The notes beneath the pieces were generated by a model. That model was not told where the DNA came from. It saw only the letters and a list, made by a program, of their open reading frames with translations, and made no database searches. The translations under genes and the position numbers were made by a program. A stretch of 64,000 bases of DNA, from NCBI RefSeq assembly GCF_019703515.2, contig NC_059382.1, forward strand, positions 15,603,001-15,667,000. Reading direction: 5' to 3'. Positions 26,701-39,524 of this stretch are shown in pieces. This stretch comes from Myxocyprinus asiaticus (Eukaryota > Chordata > Actinopteri > Cypriniformes > Catostomidae). The first letter of the stretch is position 1; every line of letters starts with the position of its first letter.

Positions 26701-27571
26701 AACACAGAGTCAAATATCCGTTGTCAATTCACTGCAACCATATGGCCGGATCAAATTAAATCTATACTCAATCCACACTGTATGTAAGCCACTCTGAAAG
26801 CAATTAGCATTAGTTTACAATTGTTAGCATAATTACGTGATAAAAACTTTAAATATAATTATTTATCAAGTATAAGAAATACCAAATTTAGATAGATGTA
26901 TACCAATATAAATATTTGTGAAAAATTAATGTGAGAAGAGGTAAGTGTAGTAGATAAATAAAAATGAGTAAACAGCTTGGCAGATTAGACGTGTATGGTA
27001 AGAAATGGGACAAGTACAGGCTCTCAGTGAGGACCATGTGGAGAGAAACATGATTATGGTCGAAATTGTAAATTGTATCCTTTGTGGAATTTTCCTTTAC
27101 TCCTTTTCTCTCTTTATTTGTTGATTATTATATTTTTTTTGTTTATATTGTATGTATATTGTATTGTATGTATGTATGTAACTCTGGCTTTGACCACAGT
27201 GATTTCTGTTGAGGGTTAGGGTGGGGTTGGGGATTGAGAGGGGATGGGTAATTAATGGGGGTTAAAAGGGGATAATAGTTGATTCTGTGCATTTATATTG
27301 TGCTTTATTCTGTATTGTGAATAAGAATCAATAAAAAAAAGTGTTAATCATAAAAATAAAAAAATAAAAATATAAGGCATGAATATAAGGCAAATATAAT
27401 AAAAATGAGGCACATAAGCCTATATTGCACAATGAAGATACTGTACATAAATTAAATATAATTAAATAAAAAGTGATGAACAGTCAGAGCCATAGCTCTT
27501 CTTCCCTGTCATTTCTTGTCTCCCTTTCTTCTATGCTAACTAATAAAGGCGAAAAATACCAAAAAGATGAA
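23737..27571. other. Intergenic DNA, no gene supported
   Basis: There is no coding signal. Near 24780-24830 a stretch with GATTCTGATTGGTCAATCC resembles the end of a dispersed fish repeat, but I cannot bound it. The region 25400-25690 has several GGGCA/TGCCCC short inverted repeats. There is a 13-base C run at 26081-26093. The stretch 27060-27360, with AATAAA and A-rich tail, resembles the 3' end of a retroposed sequence of unknown class. Confidence 0.4.
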
Positions 27572-29222
27572 CTTGAAGGGATAGTTCACACAAAAAGGAA
27601 AATTCTGTGATCATTTACTCAGCCTCATGTTGTTCCAAACCAGGCACGTAAATAGTCCTGAGCTTCTGGGGATATAGCCCCAAATAATTTTTCTCTAGCC
27701 CCAAACTCTTTCTCCCTCATTCCCGTACCGTGTGTCTATATTTTCCCTATGGTTGCAAGGAGCTGTGGCATCGCCCCTCCCCCGCTTTAAAACAAGCAGA
27801 AAGTTGCCAGCATGCGGACTCAGTGGCTGTGTGCGCAATAGCATGCAAACATTCTACTCGTACTGTTTCTGCAATATAAAGATACGGCCGAACTAGTAAG
27901 AGTAGTATACTAGTATGCTGTTCCAAACAGCAAAAGAGACACTGCTGCGCACATCCATCACTCTAGTGTATTTGAATGAGAGATGGAAAGTGGAGTGTAT
28001 TGGAGAAATAAGGTGATCAGAAATGGATATCCAACAGTTTTGTGTTAAAAAAAAAACACCACACAATTCATCAGATGAGAAAAATGATGAAGAAGCACTA
28101 AAAACCTCCTCATGGTTCGGGCAGCTCAGCCCCACCCCGAAGATTTATCTGACCTAGGTAGACTGTTTGTGTTGTTCCAGAGCAGCTTTCGGCTGGAGAC
28201 AGTAAACCAGAGGCATATACAGTATATAAACTACAGCTAACTTAAGCTGTATTTAGTTTTTTATGTCTTCTGTTAAAGCAGCTGTTTTAACACACAATAT
28301 AAGCTGTTATTATCAATATTACTCTGGTCAGTAGGCTATTATCATCAATATTGCTCTTGTCAGTTTCAAATATTTAGATATAAAACCCTTAAAAAAAAAA
28401 AAAAAAAAAAAAAGAGTAATACATGTGTGCTCGGGGAACATGCAAACTTTTAGTCATGAGCCAGGACATTTGCATTTTTTTCTAAACTCTTTTATTAAGA
28501 CACAATGCCATGAACCTTGCAAACAATCTAGCAAATATTTTTTCTTATAAGCACATATTCTAGCATATTTACAGCCTGTTATCTTCTAAACTAAGTTAAA
28601 ACACCAGGCAAATTAATAATAAGCTATAAAACTGTCAATTGTACACAATGTGCGGTGAACTACGGAAAGGCAAAAGGGACATAATAGTGTTTTTTAAAAC
28701 ATGTTTTAAAATAGTATTAAAAGCACGCAATTTCTGATCTTTGAGCAGCGTATCTGAGACAAGAGTAGGATATTTTATTTTTAGTTTCAGTAGTATTTAA
28801 ATATTAATTACATAAATGACACCTCACAAATGTAACATTTTATTACATCTAATTTATTATTATGAACTTTTATTATAAAGTGTTTTTTATTTCTATATTT
28901 CATCAAAGGTAGCCGTACATATCCACAGCAGTCTGGGCTGAGCCCCGAATATCCTCTGATCCTAGAAATGCCTCTGGTCGAAACCCTTACACTTTATTTC
29001 CTTTGAGAAACCTAAAACGAGGGGCATTCACTTTAGTTGTACAAAAACAAAATAAAAAAAAAAAATAAAAAAAAAAATGCAATGAAAGTGAATGGTGACT
29101 GAGGCCTATACTCTGCTTAAAATCTCCCTTTGTATTCCATGTAAGAATGGAAGTCTAAAGAATTTGAAACAACATAAGGGTAAATGATGACAATTAAACA
29201 ACCAATCAAGGATTCACTTTAA
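27572..29222. mobile_element. TTAA-type inverted-repeat element split by a hAT element
   Basis: The left part (27572-27640) reads GAAGGGATAGTTCACACAAA, then TCATGTTGTTCCAAAC. The right part (28985-29222) carries GAAAGTGAATGGTGACTGAGG, TTTGTATTCCATGTAAG and AACAACATAAGGGTAAATG, and ends GATTCACTTTAA. The left TTAA reads TTGA. The break in the left block lies exactly where the hAT ends begin. Confidence 0.8.
27641..28976. mobile_element. Non-autonomous hAT-like element (1336 bp)
   Basis: The left end is CAGGCACGTAAATAGTCCTG. The right end, read on the other strand, is CAGAGGCATTTCTAGGATCA, so the termini pair imperfectly (CAG-GCA-T-TAG). The flanks TTCCAAAC (27633-27640) and GTCGAAAC (28977-28984) agree at 6 of 8 positions, as expected of an aged 8-bp duplication. 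There is no transposase frame. The interior has CCCC-containing subterminal repeats (GGGGATATAGCCCC near 27668) and an A-run at about 28389-28413. Confidence 0.7.
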
Positions 29223-29984
29223 AGACTAGAATTTTTTTTTTCATATAACAACAAAAAAAAAAGACAATGTGCAATAAGCTAGGCCACAGAAAGGAGAAGG
29301 CCTTCAGATAAGAGGATACATATATATTTTCACACCACCTGCCTTTTATTTCTGTTTCAAACACATTTCATGTCTGGCAAAAACAAACCTTTAATGGTTT
29401 TCAATCGGGAGTTAACCTAAGTGCTAAAAAGAGCTATATCTGTTCATACAGTTGAGGTTTTCGAACAGCACACATCAGAGAAGTCAGCGAGCTACGCAGC
29501 TTTCAGACACCTATAAATAAATGCTTTTCACTGCCAGCTCAGGCCTGCTCTCTTACATAGTGGCCAGACTCAAGTAAATAGCCCTGATGAAAAACATTCC
29601 ATTTCTAGTAACGCTGAGTAGTAACAAAGACAAAGGAAAGGGAAAAAAAGCATTTGGTTTTAATATAGACCCTCTCCCCTCCTTTTTTTTTTTTTACCAT
29701 TTTCACAACAAAACACATCTTGCAGGACCTCCCACGACTCCTGATTATAATGTGTTCCATTGCAGAGTGTGTTACACTGAGCTGGGAGCTAAGGAGATAA
29801 ACAAAATACACTCCTCTGGGTGGACATACACTTGTCTGAGCAGACACACACAAGCTGCATGACATACTGTTCTGTCACAAAGCACTGCTCCACAAAACAC
29901 TGCTCACTACTGAACATAGTAATGCAAACCCTCCATGAGAGACAAAACAAGCAGGGCCGAGTAAGCCAAAGAAAACATGGATGG
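29223..29984. other. Intergenic DNA, no gene
   Basis: AT-rich sequence with A- and T-runs (29228-29265, 29683-29695). No coding or repeat structure is evident. Confidence 0.5.
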
Positions 29985-30186
29985 GATGAAAATTCTGCCA
30001 TCATTTACTCACCCTTATGTTGTTCCAAACCTGTATGACTTTCTTACTTTCAAAAGGAGAACGTTAGCCTCATTTGCTATTCATTGCATCTTTTTGGTGA
30101 CTGATACTAACATTCTACCTAACATTTCATTTGTGTTCCACGGAAGAAAGTCAGTCATATAGGCTTGAAACAACTTAAAAGGATGA
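29985..30186. mobile_element. TTAA-type inverted-repeat element, short class, eroded
   Basis: It carries AATTCTGCCATCATTTACTC, TGTTGTTCCAAACCTGTATG, then GTGTTCCACGGAAGAAAGTC and GCTTGAAACAACTTAAAAGG. The terminal GGGATAGTTCACCC is lost on both sides. Confidence 0.7.
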
Positions 30187-33100
30187 GGAATCCTTCTTTC
30201 TCTTATGAATCATCTAACAATAAAAAATGCAAAAATTGCACACAAAAAAGAAAAAAAAAAAAAGAAAAAAGAAAATTTAATTGTTTAATTACCAAAAGTG
30301 TACAGGATCTTTTGTGACCCTGAGATACGCGATAGTGTCACAATATATATATTTCACTTGTACAAATACATTTTTAACTATTACAGAATTTCTATTTCTT
30401 TGTTTATTACAGGACAAACGAGTGCCATAGTCATACAAATTACTGCTATATCATGTCGATTTTCTGCACAATGGTGGTGAATAATCAGTATCCCATATGT
30501 GTGTACACATACATATTATACATGTTCTTTGTTTCAGTGATTGACTTGATTTACATTTGACATTGCTATTTGATGAAGAAGCAACAAGGAAGTAAACTAT
30601 AGCAAGTACAACACATCGACAGTATGATAAGGATATTAACACTTGGGTGTACTACTGAAATTCTGTGAGTTGTACATCTATTAAGACTCAATAAGTACCT
30701 GAGAAATTACATATGTTTAACTTATAAGTCGATTATGTGTTAAGTGTAGCTCAACATTCTTTTGACAGCTAGTTGAGTCTCACAAAATTGCATTGTGGCA
30801 GTAATGAACACCGTTCTATTATTTGATGCATCATCTTTCTTTAACAGATGACAAATAAAACACTAAAATATAACAGAATACATTCTATTCTATTATTTTG
30901 TAATTGTCCTAAAAAAAAGTTTGAAGATCTGGGAATTTTGTAGATCCATTTGTGACGCCGAGTTATGTAATAATATTTGGCAAAACGGCCATGCATTTAA
31001 GGGTTAATCCAGTGAAGGAGGGGTGAGTAGAATGTGAGTCCACAAAGTCACAGACTTGAAGAATGCTACTGGTCTGGAGATCTATAGAGCTGAAATTCAG
31101 GACAAAGGGGCATATTTTACCAGATGCAGAAAGCCGATAGCACATGTGTCAGCATGACAAAAAGACGCCTCTTTTTGCCCGCTGTGGTGCCGTAAGAAAG
31201 GCAAGCTTGTTGCGTACATTAGCACAGGAGCCCGTTTCATTGACGGCCATTCATTACCATCTTAAACGTGGCGTTCCGTGAATGAAGCCAGGGCCCTGGC
31301 ATAGATCAGCCTCCCACTCTCAAGAGCCCAGCTTAGGCTTTCATACAGCTATGGAGGATGATGACTTGGAAAAGTGGCAACATTTGTTTCCACTTAGGTT
31401 ATATGATCTTTAGATGTCTAATTTGAACAAATCTCCCACTATAGCCACAAACGCTACTCCTTGTGTGAGATCTGTAATACACAGACTGACACTAATGTTG
31501 CGCTAAAGTAAACAAACGTTTGGTCCAAAGAACAGCGTGGCAGGATTGGCATGGTCAAGACCAGAACCATAACATTTCCTTCTCATTACTGCCAAAGAGA
31601 GATACTTGGGTAAATGAAGCTCCAAAACCCTGCCATTTAGCAGCAAAGGAGCTCTCTCTCTTTTTATTTTTTTCCTGACACCAAAGGCTTGGGGCTTTAC
31701 ACTGCAGGTCATTAAAAGCAGGAGGTGAGAGTGTGTCTGGGCATCAAAAAAAAAAAAAAGGTGAGAAAGGCAAGCACTAAAAGATATCCTGGAAGTTGTG
31801 CCCCAGGACAGCCAGCCGCTTGAAGCTCTCTTTTCTGCAGCTCATAAACATTTGGCCACCGTGATCTCTCTTCTGCCCTGCCACCAGCCTCTTCTTGTAA
31901 AGCACCAAGAGGTAAGGGAGCCCTGAGTGAGGCGGTGCTTTGGAAAGCAGGCTGGTGAAAACTTAATGACTTGTCCTGTTCAATCCGCATATCTTTGGCC
32001 ATGGAGATGAGACGACCTCTTTCTCTGTACATCATGCACACAGCTCTGGTGAACTCATCAGCAGCCTCTTCTGCCCACACCATTAAGTTTTCATGTTAAA
32101 TAAGGATACACAAGGATGCTGCTCGTATTTATGCTGTATTGAAGTAGAAACAGTTTCCTCCTGTCAGCCCTTTTACCTGGGAGAGTACTACAGTCTTAGA
32201 GTAACAAGAACGTGTTTTAACAGATTTAAGAGCCATGCATATCGTCATCATCATGTATCCACTGATTGTATATGGGAAGTAGGGTTCAGAACCTAGAACC
32301 AGTTTTTATGCAGAACCTGTTTCATTTTTTAATTACTGGAACATTTTTGACTTTCAGTTTTGTTAAAGGTTCTTGAACAAGCATTATTCTGCCAACAGAA
32401 CAGACACTTCTATGGCAAACCTGTGGCATCAATGAAGAGTTTGCCGTAAAAATCATTAACATGTTAATTTGCGGTATGTTTGCCATAAGGGTTTGCTAGG
32501 ACTCTAGATTTTTTCTGCGGAAACGCAGCTGCTTTTGGAATTTGAATCAACAGTATTATACATACAGCACGAAAAGTGGAGTCCAATTCCCCAATAAATA
32601 ACTCTACTGTGGTTATTTTAGAGAATTTGGACACAAACTGAATCTTCAAGAGAAATCAGAATCTATCATTAAATCCACAATCGTTAAATTCCTTGCAATT
32701 CAAATGCACGTGATACAGAAACTTGTGAAAAAAGGGACTGCATCCCATTCAATGCCAGTGGAGGGATGGATATTCTGTGTATAAATTAGCAAAGCTGAAT
32801 AGCAAGATGCATGCCATTGAGGCATGTCTTGCACACAGAAAGGTCAATCAAAAAAAGAGGAAGAATCTGGTTGGGGAGATGTGGGGAGCGGGGCAGGGAG
32901 TATAATGTCTGGCAGATGACAGATCCCTAAATTCCTTCCTTGCGCCTACAGGACAGAAGCCACTCTGGCTGAACAGTGTGGCTTTATGTTAATGCTTCAC
33001 TCAAGGGCCTGCCGCTGATTAGAATGCAGGCAGAAAATAAAAACTGCCCATTGAAAGGATGGGCCTAAGGTCCTCGTCTGAAATCATATTTTTCAATGCT

Positions 33101-35409
33101 GCACAGGAACAAAGCCGGCCCAGTTCACTGAGTTTTCTTTTTGTCACGTTGCACAAAGGCTGCCCCTCAAACGCACCCCCACAAAGCTGGCCCCTGAAGA
33201 CATGCAAACCATGCAACCGAAAACAGGCGCAAACCCATACAGAGATGCTTTAAAAACACACTTCACATTGGCCCTTACATTGGAGAAAAGTTTAAGGCTT
33301 TTCATTAAAGCTTTAAAGGCTATAATGAAGTTCAAAGTAGGCGTCAACTCTCCCTCATAAGATGTCAGATTGTACTTTTTTTTTTCAGACAACGCCTTCT
33401 CTGCCCACACGGTGACCTGACATTTACATCTGTTGACCACAACCTCACTTGTTTTTTGTTGTTATCTGAAGATTGTCTAATGCATTGGCCCTCTAACAAG
33501 CTGATCGCTTCAATAATTTTGGTAATGGTACTTTATTAAAATAATGATGGAGTGGTGTTTGGGTGCATGGAGAGAGACTGGGGCCACCGCAGTTTTAGCA
33601 GAGGGTGAACACGGTAAACCTGCTTGAGCACTTCTGGGCATGAGCAAAGCAACATGCACTCAATGCTGGGCTCTCTCTCAGCCTGTTATGTACAGGTCAA
33701 ATCAATAGCACAGTGGGAATGCTAGCCGTCCTTCCCCTTCCAGAACAGTTGCATGCTCCTCAAGCCTTTAATCATATATAAACTTCTTAAAAATGGCATG
33801 TACTTTTGAAGGTGGGGGGGAGGGGTGCTTTTATTAGTATACAGTGTGTCAGTATGTCCTGGTTGATGCGTCTTGGTTGTGACTCAGATCTTGAAAAAAA
33901 CATACTGGTAGGGCTATGGAGGTAGCCAATGAAATGACAGCTAAGCCGGGCTCAGACGCTCATCTCCGTGCATCGCCTATGCTCAGCCCGTTCCCACCGA
34001 TTCTTTATCCTTTACACCTCCACAGGAAGTTCAGCACAGCCCTGAAGCACTGCATCAAACCCCACCCCTTTCTACCCCTTTACCCCCACTTACAATCACC
34101 AACATTTTCCAATTCAACACTGACTTTGTTCAGTTGCTCCACTGCTACATACGTCAGGCTGAAGAGTCAGTGAGATCCCTGAATGTCTGGTTACAGAGGT
34201 CAAAGATGGAACACAAAGCGAAGCAGTGAACCAGCAGACGGATTGGTACATCCCTCTCCACACCAGGCATTAGAGACAAACAGTTCAAGAGTCTTTTCAC
34301 TGTAACAGTGACTGCGCTGACTCTCAGCACTCCAAATATTTACACTCGACGGAGCCTTGGTCTGAGAGCTCTGTTAGAGTTACACATATCATTTTACAGG
34401 GCGCTAGGGTTTCGTTTAATATTATAGACAAAGAGAATGTACACTGAGAATGACGGGAATGTGGAAAAGAAAAGAAATGGGAAGTTCTGGTGACATGTTT
34501 ATATTAAGTGTTTTGTTTCTTTATTAAGTTATTCCACCAAAATGATTACTGGAAATAAATCCCTGTGGTAGCAATGCAGAATGTATGCTTTAAATGTAGA
34601 AATTTATGACATCATGCATTCATCAGGTTCAATATTTGCTAAGAATGTAAAATATATATGAACTCCTGCTTAGAAAGTGACTACTAATACTGCTATTACA
34701 ATAAAGAAATAACATATAACTTAATAATAGGGTACATTTTTAATGATGTTATAATGATCTTGTGAATTCTCTTAAAATTTCATTCAAAGGTTCTATAATT
34801 ATCTAAAAGTCTGACAAACTATTGCAAGTCCAATTCAAAACGTAATCATCTACAACAGTACAATCAAGCATTTTAGTTGACAACACATAAAACTATCCAA
34901 GTCACATTAAGATAATATAATTTCTTGAATAAACTTCAATTTTTTAGTACACAGACCCAGACTAATTGCCTAAGCATATTAGTAGTTTGATCATTTACTT
35001 TCATTATAGACATTCAAGCTCAATCTGAGAAGCTTTTTATCATTGCTTGCATGCTTTTATAATAGCATTCATCAAAAAAGCTTTAAATATCATTATGCAA
35101 CAACAATTACACTAATCAACTGAAACCGAACTTACAGACCACATGATATTATGATGAAATTATTAGTCATGCGCTAAACTCGTTTCGCTTTAGAAGTTTT
35201 TCAGTTCAGGCTAAAAAGTGACTCCTTGCTTGCGTGCCTGAAGCAAAGCAACCAATTTAGTCATTGTACCACTTAGCCAGGCCTGCTCATCAAACTCTAC
35301 CTCCTCTGTAAACTTCCTCACTTTAATCTAATTCAGCTCTGCCCACATTACACATTTTTCACATACTGTACTTAGCGATAAGAGACAGTCACTTATGCCC
35401 TCGGTGGGC

Positions 35410-35480
<71 letters not shown>

Positions 35481-35685
35481 CAGGGACCACCTCAATGTGC
35501 GTGACAATTAACACGAGTAGCTGGAGTAAACATGTGTCTCCTTCTGGTCAGACAGGGTGGACAGTTGGAGGAGACAGCATGGCATTTTAGGTTAAATGGA
35601 TGTTAGGATATTAGAGGGGGTTGCGGTATGAAATCACACAACTTTGACGGAGAACTGCAGAGCAAATCTGGTCATGTGGATTTTT
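30187..35685. other. Long intergenic stretch, no gene supported
   Basis: There is no recognisable gene. Three segments stand out by balanced composition and absence of repeats: 31130-31340, 31700-32090 and 33000-33240. The second holds a 123-codon open frame on the minus strand (31712-32083), starting MVWAEEAADEFTRAV. I recognise no domain, and the poly(A) run at 31747-31759 becomes a run of Phe, which argues against coding. These may be conserved non-coding elements. The stretch 34540-35110 is very AT-rich. Confidence 0.45.
35412..35480. repeat. (TG)n(AG)n compound microsatellite
   Basis: About 25 TG units (35412-35462) pass directly into about 9 AG units (35463-35480). Confidence 0.95.
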
Positions 35686-35954
35686 AGGGATAGTTACCCA
35701 AAAATTTGAATTCTGCCATCATTTACTTACCCTCATGTTGTCCCAAACCCATATGACATTCTTCCAAGGAACACAAAGGGGGATGTTAGGCAGAATGTTC
35801 AGAATAATTTACCATTCACTTTCATGAAAAAATTATGCAACAAAAGTGAATGGTGACTGACCTTTTGTGTTCCATGGAAGAATAAAAGTAATACAGTTTT
35901 AGAGTGTGAGGGTCATTTTTGTCCCTTTTATAATAGTCCACTCCTCCTTTAATG
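35686..35954. mobile_element. TTAA-type inverted-repeat element, short class
   Basis: It starts TAGGGATAGTTACCCAAAAA and ends near CCACTCCTCCTTTAATG. The inner blocks ACCATTCACTTTCATG and AAAGTGAATGGTGACTGA pair as a palindrome. The terminal TTAA on the left is lost. Confidence 0.75.
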
Positions 35955-36474
35955 CCATGAGAAATCCTGATGTTCCACTGAAGATTCAAGTCTCATTTTA
36001 ATGCTAAACCAACACCAAAATTCATCATGGAAATAGAGAAACAACATAGTAATCATGGGCTTCTGGTAGGCCGGGGGCCCTAATTTTAGCCGGATTGAAA
36101 AGTCTAAGGGGGGCAGCCCGGCATTAGGCTGCGGGAACAAACGGGCTGTAATTTGTGAGACTCTGGTGTGTTTTGGTGATTGCATACAGACCTTCATTAG
36201 AGAAGTGTTGGCAGTGATTATAAAGCGAAGCTTGTTTAGAAGTGATGATCAGAGAGTAGGACAGCAAGAGTGGAGAAGAGAAAACCACATGCAGGATATT
36301 AACAGTTCACTCAATGAATAATTAGAGAGAGAGAAGAGACAGAGCGATGCTGATTTATACCCGCAAACACACAGCTGCAGCGCTTCCTCATGCGCTGGGG
36401 AAGCGCATGTGCATCCAAACCCACAAATGAAATGCTTACACACTAATACATGTGCCATCCTCGCTAGGGCTGCA

Positions 36475-36560
36475 CAATTAATTGAATCAATAATCTGGAT
36501 TACAATTACAGCTGCCACAATTCAATAATTTTGAAAAGTATTGCATCAACGTTTCCTATA
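36475..36560. repeat. hAT-like left terminus
   Basis: TAGGGCTGCACAATTAATTG is the form of end seen in several fish hAT families. A convincing matching right end was not found. The region around 37845-37860 (GGCTCATCCCA) is a poor candidate. If real, the two TTAA elements at 36.7-37.8 kb lie inside it. Confidence 0.4.
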
Positions 36561-36699
36561 TTGTCAATGTGTTTTTTGCAGTGGTGGAGCAGTAACCAAT
36601 CACAGACATGTATGTTGCTCATTTTCTATGTATAATTCAATCAAAATTTTTATAACAGCTGTTTTTATGATGCTAAAAATGCCAATATGAGGTTTAGTC

Positions 36700-37376
36700 T
36701 TAAAGGGATAGTTCACCCAAAACTGAAAATTCTCTCATCATTTACTCACACTCATGCCATCCCAGATGTGTGTGACTTTCTTCTGCAGAACACAAATGAA
36801 GATTTTTAGAACAATGTCACAGCTCTGTAGGCCCATACAATGCAAGTGAATGGGAGCCAAAATTTGGAAGGTCCAAAGTTCACATTAGGGCAACAGAAAA
36901 GTACTCCAGATGACTCTGGTGATTAAATCCATATCTTCTGAAGCAATACGATAGGTGTGGTGAGCAACAGATCAATATTAAGTCTTTTTTCCTTCACTTT
37001 CTCATTCTCCTCCTCCTGTTTTTTGTGATTCACATTGCTCGTGTATATCGCCCCCTACTGGGCAGGGAGGATTATTTATGATAAAAAAAATTACTTAAAT
37101 ATTGATCTGTTTCTCACACACACCTATCATATTGAGTCTGAACACATGGATTTAACCACTGGAGTCTTATGGATTACTTTAATGCTCCCTTTATGTGGAT
37201 TTTGGAGCTACAAATGTCTGATCACCATTCACTTGCATTGTATTGACCTACAGAGCTGATATATTCTTCTAAAAATCTTAATTTGTGTTCTGCAGAAGAA
37301 AGTCATACACATCTGGGATGCCAGGAGGGTGAGTAAATCATGAGAATTTTAATTTTGGGGTGAACTATCCGTTTAA
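36700..37376. mobile_element. Complete TTAA-type inverted-repeat element (677 bp)
   Basis: TTAA at 36700-36703 precedes AGGGATAGTTCACCC, and GGGTGAACTATCCGTTTAA ends with TTAA at 37373-37376. The arms pair over long stretches: CCATACAATGCAAGTGAATG with CATTCACTTGCATTGTAT, and CATCCCAGATGTGTGTGACT with GTCATACACATCTGGGATG. The centre differs from the 23.2-kb copy and contains ATCGCCCCCTACTGGGCAGG, a block found also near 52430. Confidence 0.88.
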
Positions 37377-37485
37377 TTTACTAATCTATTAAACAAAACT
37401 AAACTAATTCAAAAACACAGTTTTCAGCTTGTTTTGGATGTATTGCCTACACTATATAAAAAATATAGCATGCAGATGCCCCATA

Positions 37486-37755
37486 TTAAAAGGACAGTTC
37501 ACCCACAAGTTATTATTCTTTCATGATTCACTCATTTTGTTCCAATCCTGTATGACATATTTGGCAGAATAAAAGGTTCAGTCACCATTCACTTTCATTG
37601 CATCTTTTCTCCATACAGTGAAAGTGAATAGTGACTGAAACCTTTTTCTAGCCTAATAGCTCCTTTTGTATTCCATGGAAGAAAGTCAGTCATGCGGGTT
37701 TAGAACAACATGAGTTTGAATTTCATTTTCATTTTTGAGTGAACTATACCTTTAA
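37486..37755. mobile_element. Complete TTAA-type inverted-repeat element, short class (270 bp)
   Basis: The ends are TTAAAAGGACAGTTCACCC and GAGTGAACTATACCTTTAA, with TTAA at both sides (37486-37489, 37752-37755). The centre is the palindrome CAGTCACCATTCACTTTCAT paired with GTGAAAGTGAATAGTGACTG. It has no coding capacity. Confidence 0.85.
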
Positions 37756-38624
37756 ATATGTATTTTAATGTAGATTCTACTCATTTAAAAAAAAATAATT
37801 GTAAATACAATATCAAGAGAAACAATCAACAGTTATGATTTTTGTCATAATGGCTCATCCCAAATCATCATTATAGAGAAAACGCTTAGGATAAAAGTAG
37901 ATGTGTTAGATAAAAGCATGTTTAGCTGTTAAAACGAGTGCTTGAGTCCTCACTCCATGAGGAGGTCTTGGACAAGAGTTTAGAGGAAGAAAGATAAGTT
38001 TGAGTGTTTTCCTGGCAAGCCTCAGGAGGCTCCCCATTGCACATCAGAGAAAACATTTTGACTAAGAGATCGCTGCTATCTCTATTTGTATAATTTCTGT
38101 TGCATTTGGTTACATTCTTCAAGGCATTTTAAGCGCTTTATTTTAGGAAATGGAGCCGCTCTCTTTAGATTACAGCAAAATAAATCACGCTGGCTTGTTG
38201 TTGGGTACAAATAAACTGTACAAAGTGTTGATTTAAAAATAAAAATTTGGAAGTGAAGAGATACGCTCTTCCTGTGGAGTTTTCCGGAAAGCCAGTAAAC
38301 ATACCGCTGTCTGTCACTGTGGGAGTCAGGACGAGTCACGGCCGAGCCACAGGAAGGGGTAACGCAGACCTCTGTAAATGTGTGTGTGTGTTTGTTGTTG
38401 GGTGTGTGGAGACAGTGAGATGGTGGGGTCAGTGTCCTTCTCTACACGCAGGCCTGTTCTGTTGCCAAGTGCCCAGCTGCTGGTAGGTGTCTGTTTACAG
38501 TGCAGCCCAAGTCTGCAGAGGCCAATAACTGCACTCGCACTCCATTTCTCTCTGACTCACAAACAATACATACCATCCCTGCAGAAAAGACTAGGTTAGA
38601 CTAGCATGGATTTCCAGGTTGTCA
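37756..38624. other. Intergenic DNA, no gene
   Basis: Nothing coding is recognised. The stretch 38250-38520 is moderately GC-rich with TG-rich low-complexity sequence at 38378-38408. Confidence 0.5.
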
Positions 38625-38735
38625 ATCAACTTGGTATTTCCTTTTGTGTTAGACTGAAGAAAGAAAATCAAATGGGTTTGGAACAACATGAGGAAGAGTA
38701 AATGATGGCAGAATTAAAATTTTTAATTGTACAAT
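38625..38735. mobile_element. TTAA-type inverted-repeat element, right-half fragment
   Basis: CCTTTTGTGTTAGACTGAAG, AAATGGGTTTGGAACAACAT and AAGAGTAAATGATGGCAGAA match the right arm of short-class copies. The terminus is eroded. Confidence 0.6.
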
Positions 38736-39484
38736 CCCTTCAGCTAATTAAGAAGCTTGGTGGGGACATGCAACATCCAAAACAACATATGCTGGTGACC
38801 AGCAGGGACATCCAAGAAGTCCTAACGTGAGCCTTTTGCCCCAGATTCCAGTTTTCAATAAATCACAATAAATAGTGCCATCTACATCTGATGTAAACTG
38901 TCTCTGATTGGATATTTAGTTAGAACTATAGCAAGTGGTTTTAAATGGCGAGATGTTTCAGAATGAGAGTTCTACTGAGAAAGCGCAGAGCTCTTTATAC
39001 TAATTCAACATGGCTGAAATGAACATGCAGGGGAGCTGCTTTCTTTCATTAAAAGGTGAGGGCCAGTCATTTCAAACATGCAAATCATGCAAGATTGGTG
39101 GCCCCAGAACTCATGATCTTGTGTTTCACAGGATTGCTATACTGTGGTCGCAGGCCTGTTTTATGTAATAGAAGTTGATGGCAAAATTGCAAACCACACA
39201 GCTAAACTCAGTGACTTTTTTCCGTATTTCATGTAATAATATGTTGGGCACTTATTGGCTGCTTCTCTTTATTATTTGGTCCAAGTCATCAAGTCATCAA
39301 TCAAAAAAAAAAAAAAAAAATTATTACATTTTAGTTTTATAATGAAATAAATATGGTGGCACAATTATATTTTTGTCTCCAAAACTAACTTCAAACATTT
39401 AAGCATACGCCTTCATATCAAAAGATTTTTAAGATAATGAGAAACATTTCAGTCAAGTGTTTCAAAAGTTTTAACCTGGTAGTG

Positions 39485-39486
<2 letters not shown>
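38736..39486. other. Intergenic DNA, no gene
   Basis: AT-rich unique sequence with a poly(A) run at 39303-39320. No coding or repeat structure was recognised. Confidence 0.5.

Positions 39487-39520
<34 letters not shown>
39487..39520. repeat. (TA)n microsatellite
   Basis: About 17 TA units directly precede a Tc1-derived segment. Confidence 0.95.
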
Positions 39521-39524
<4 letters not shown>

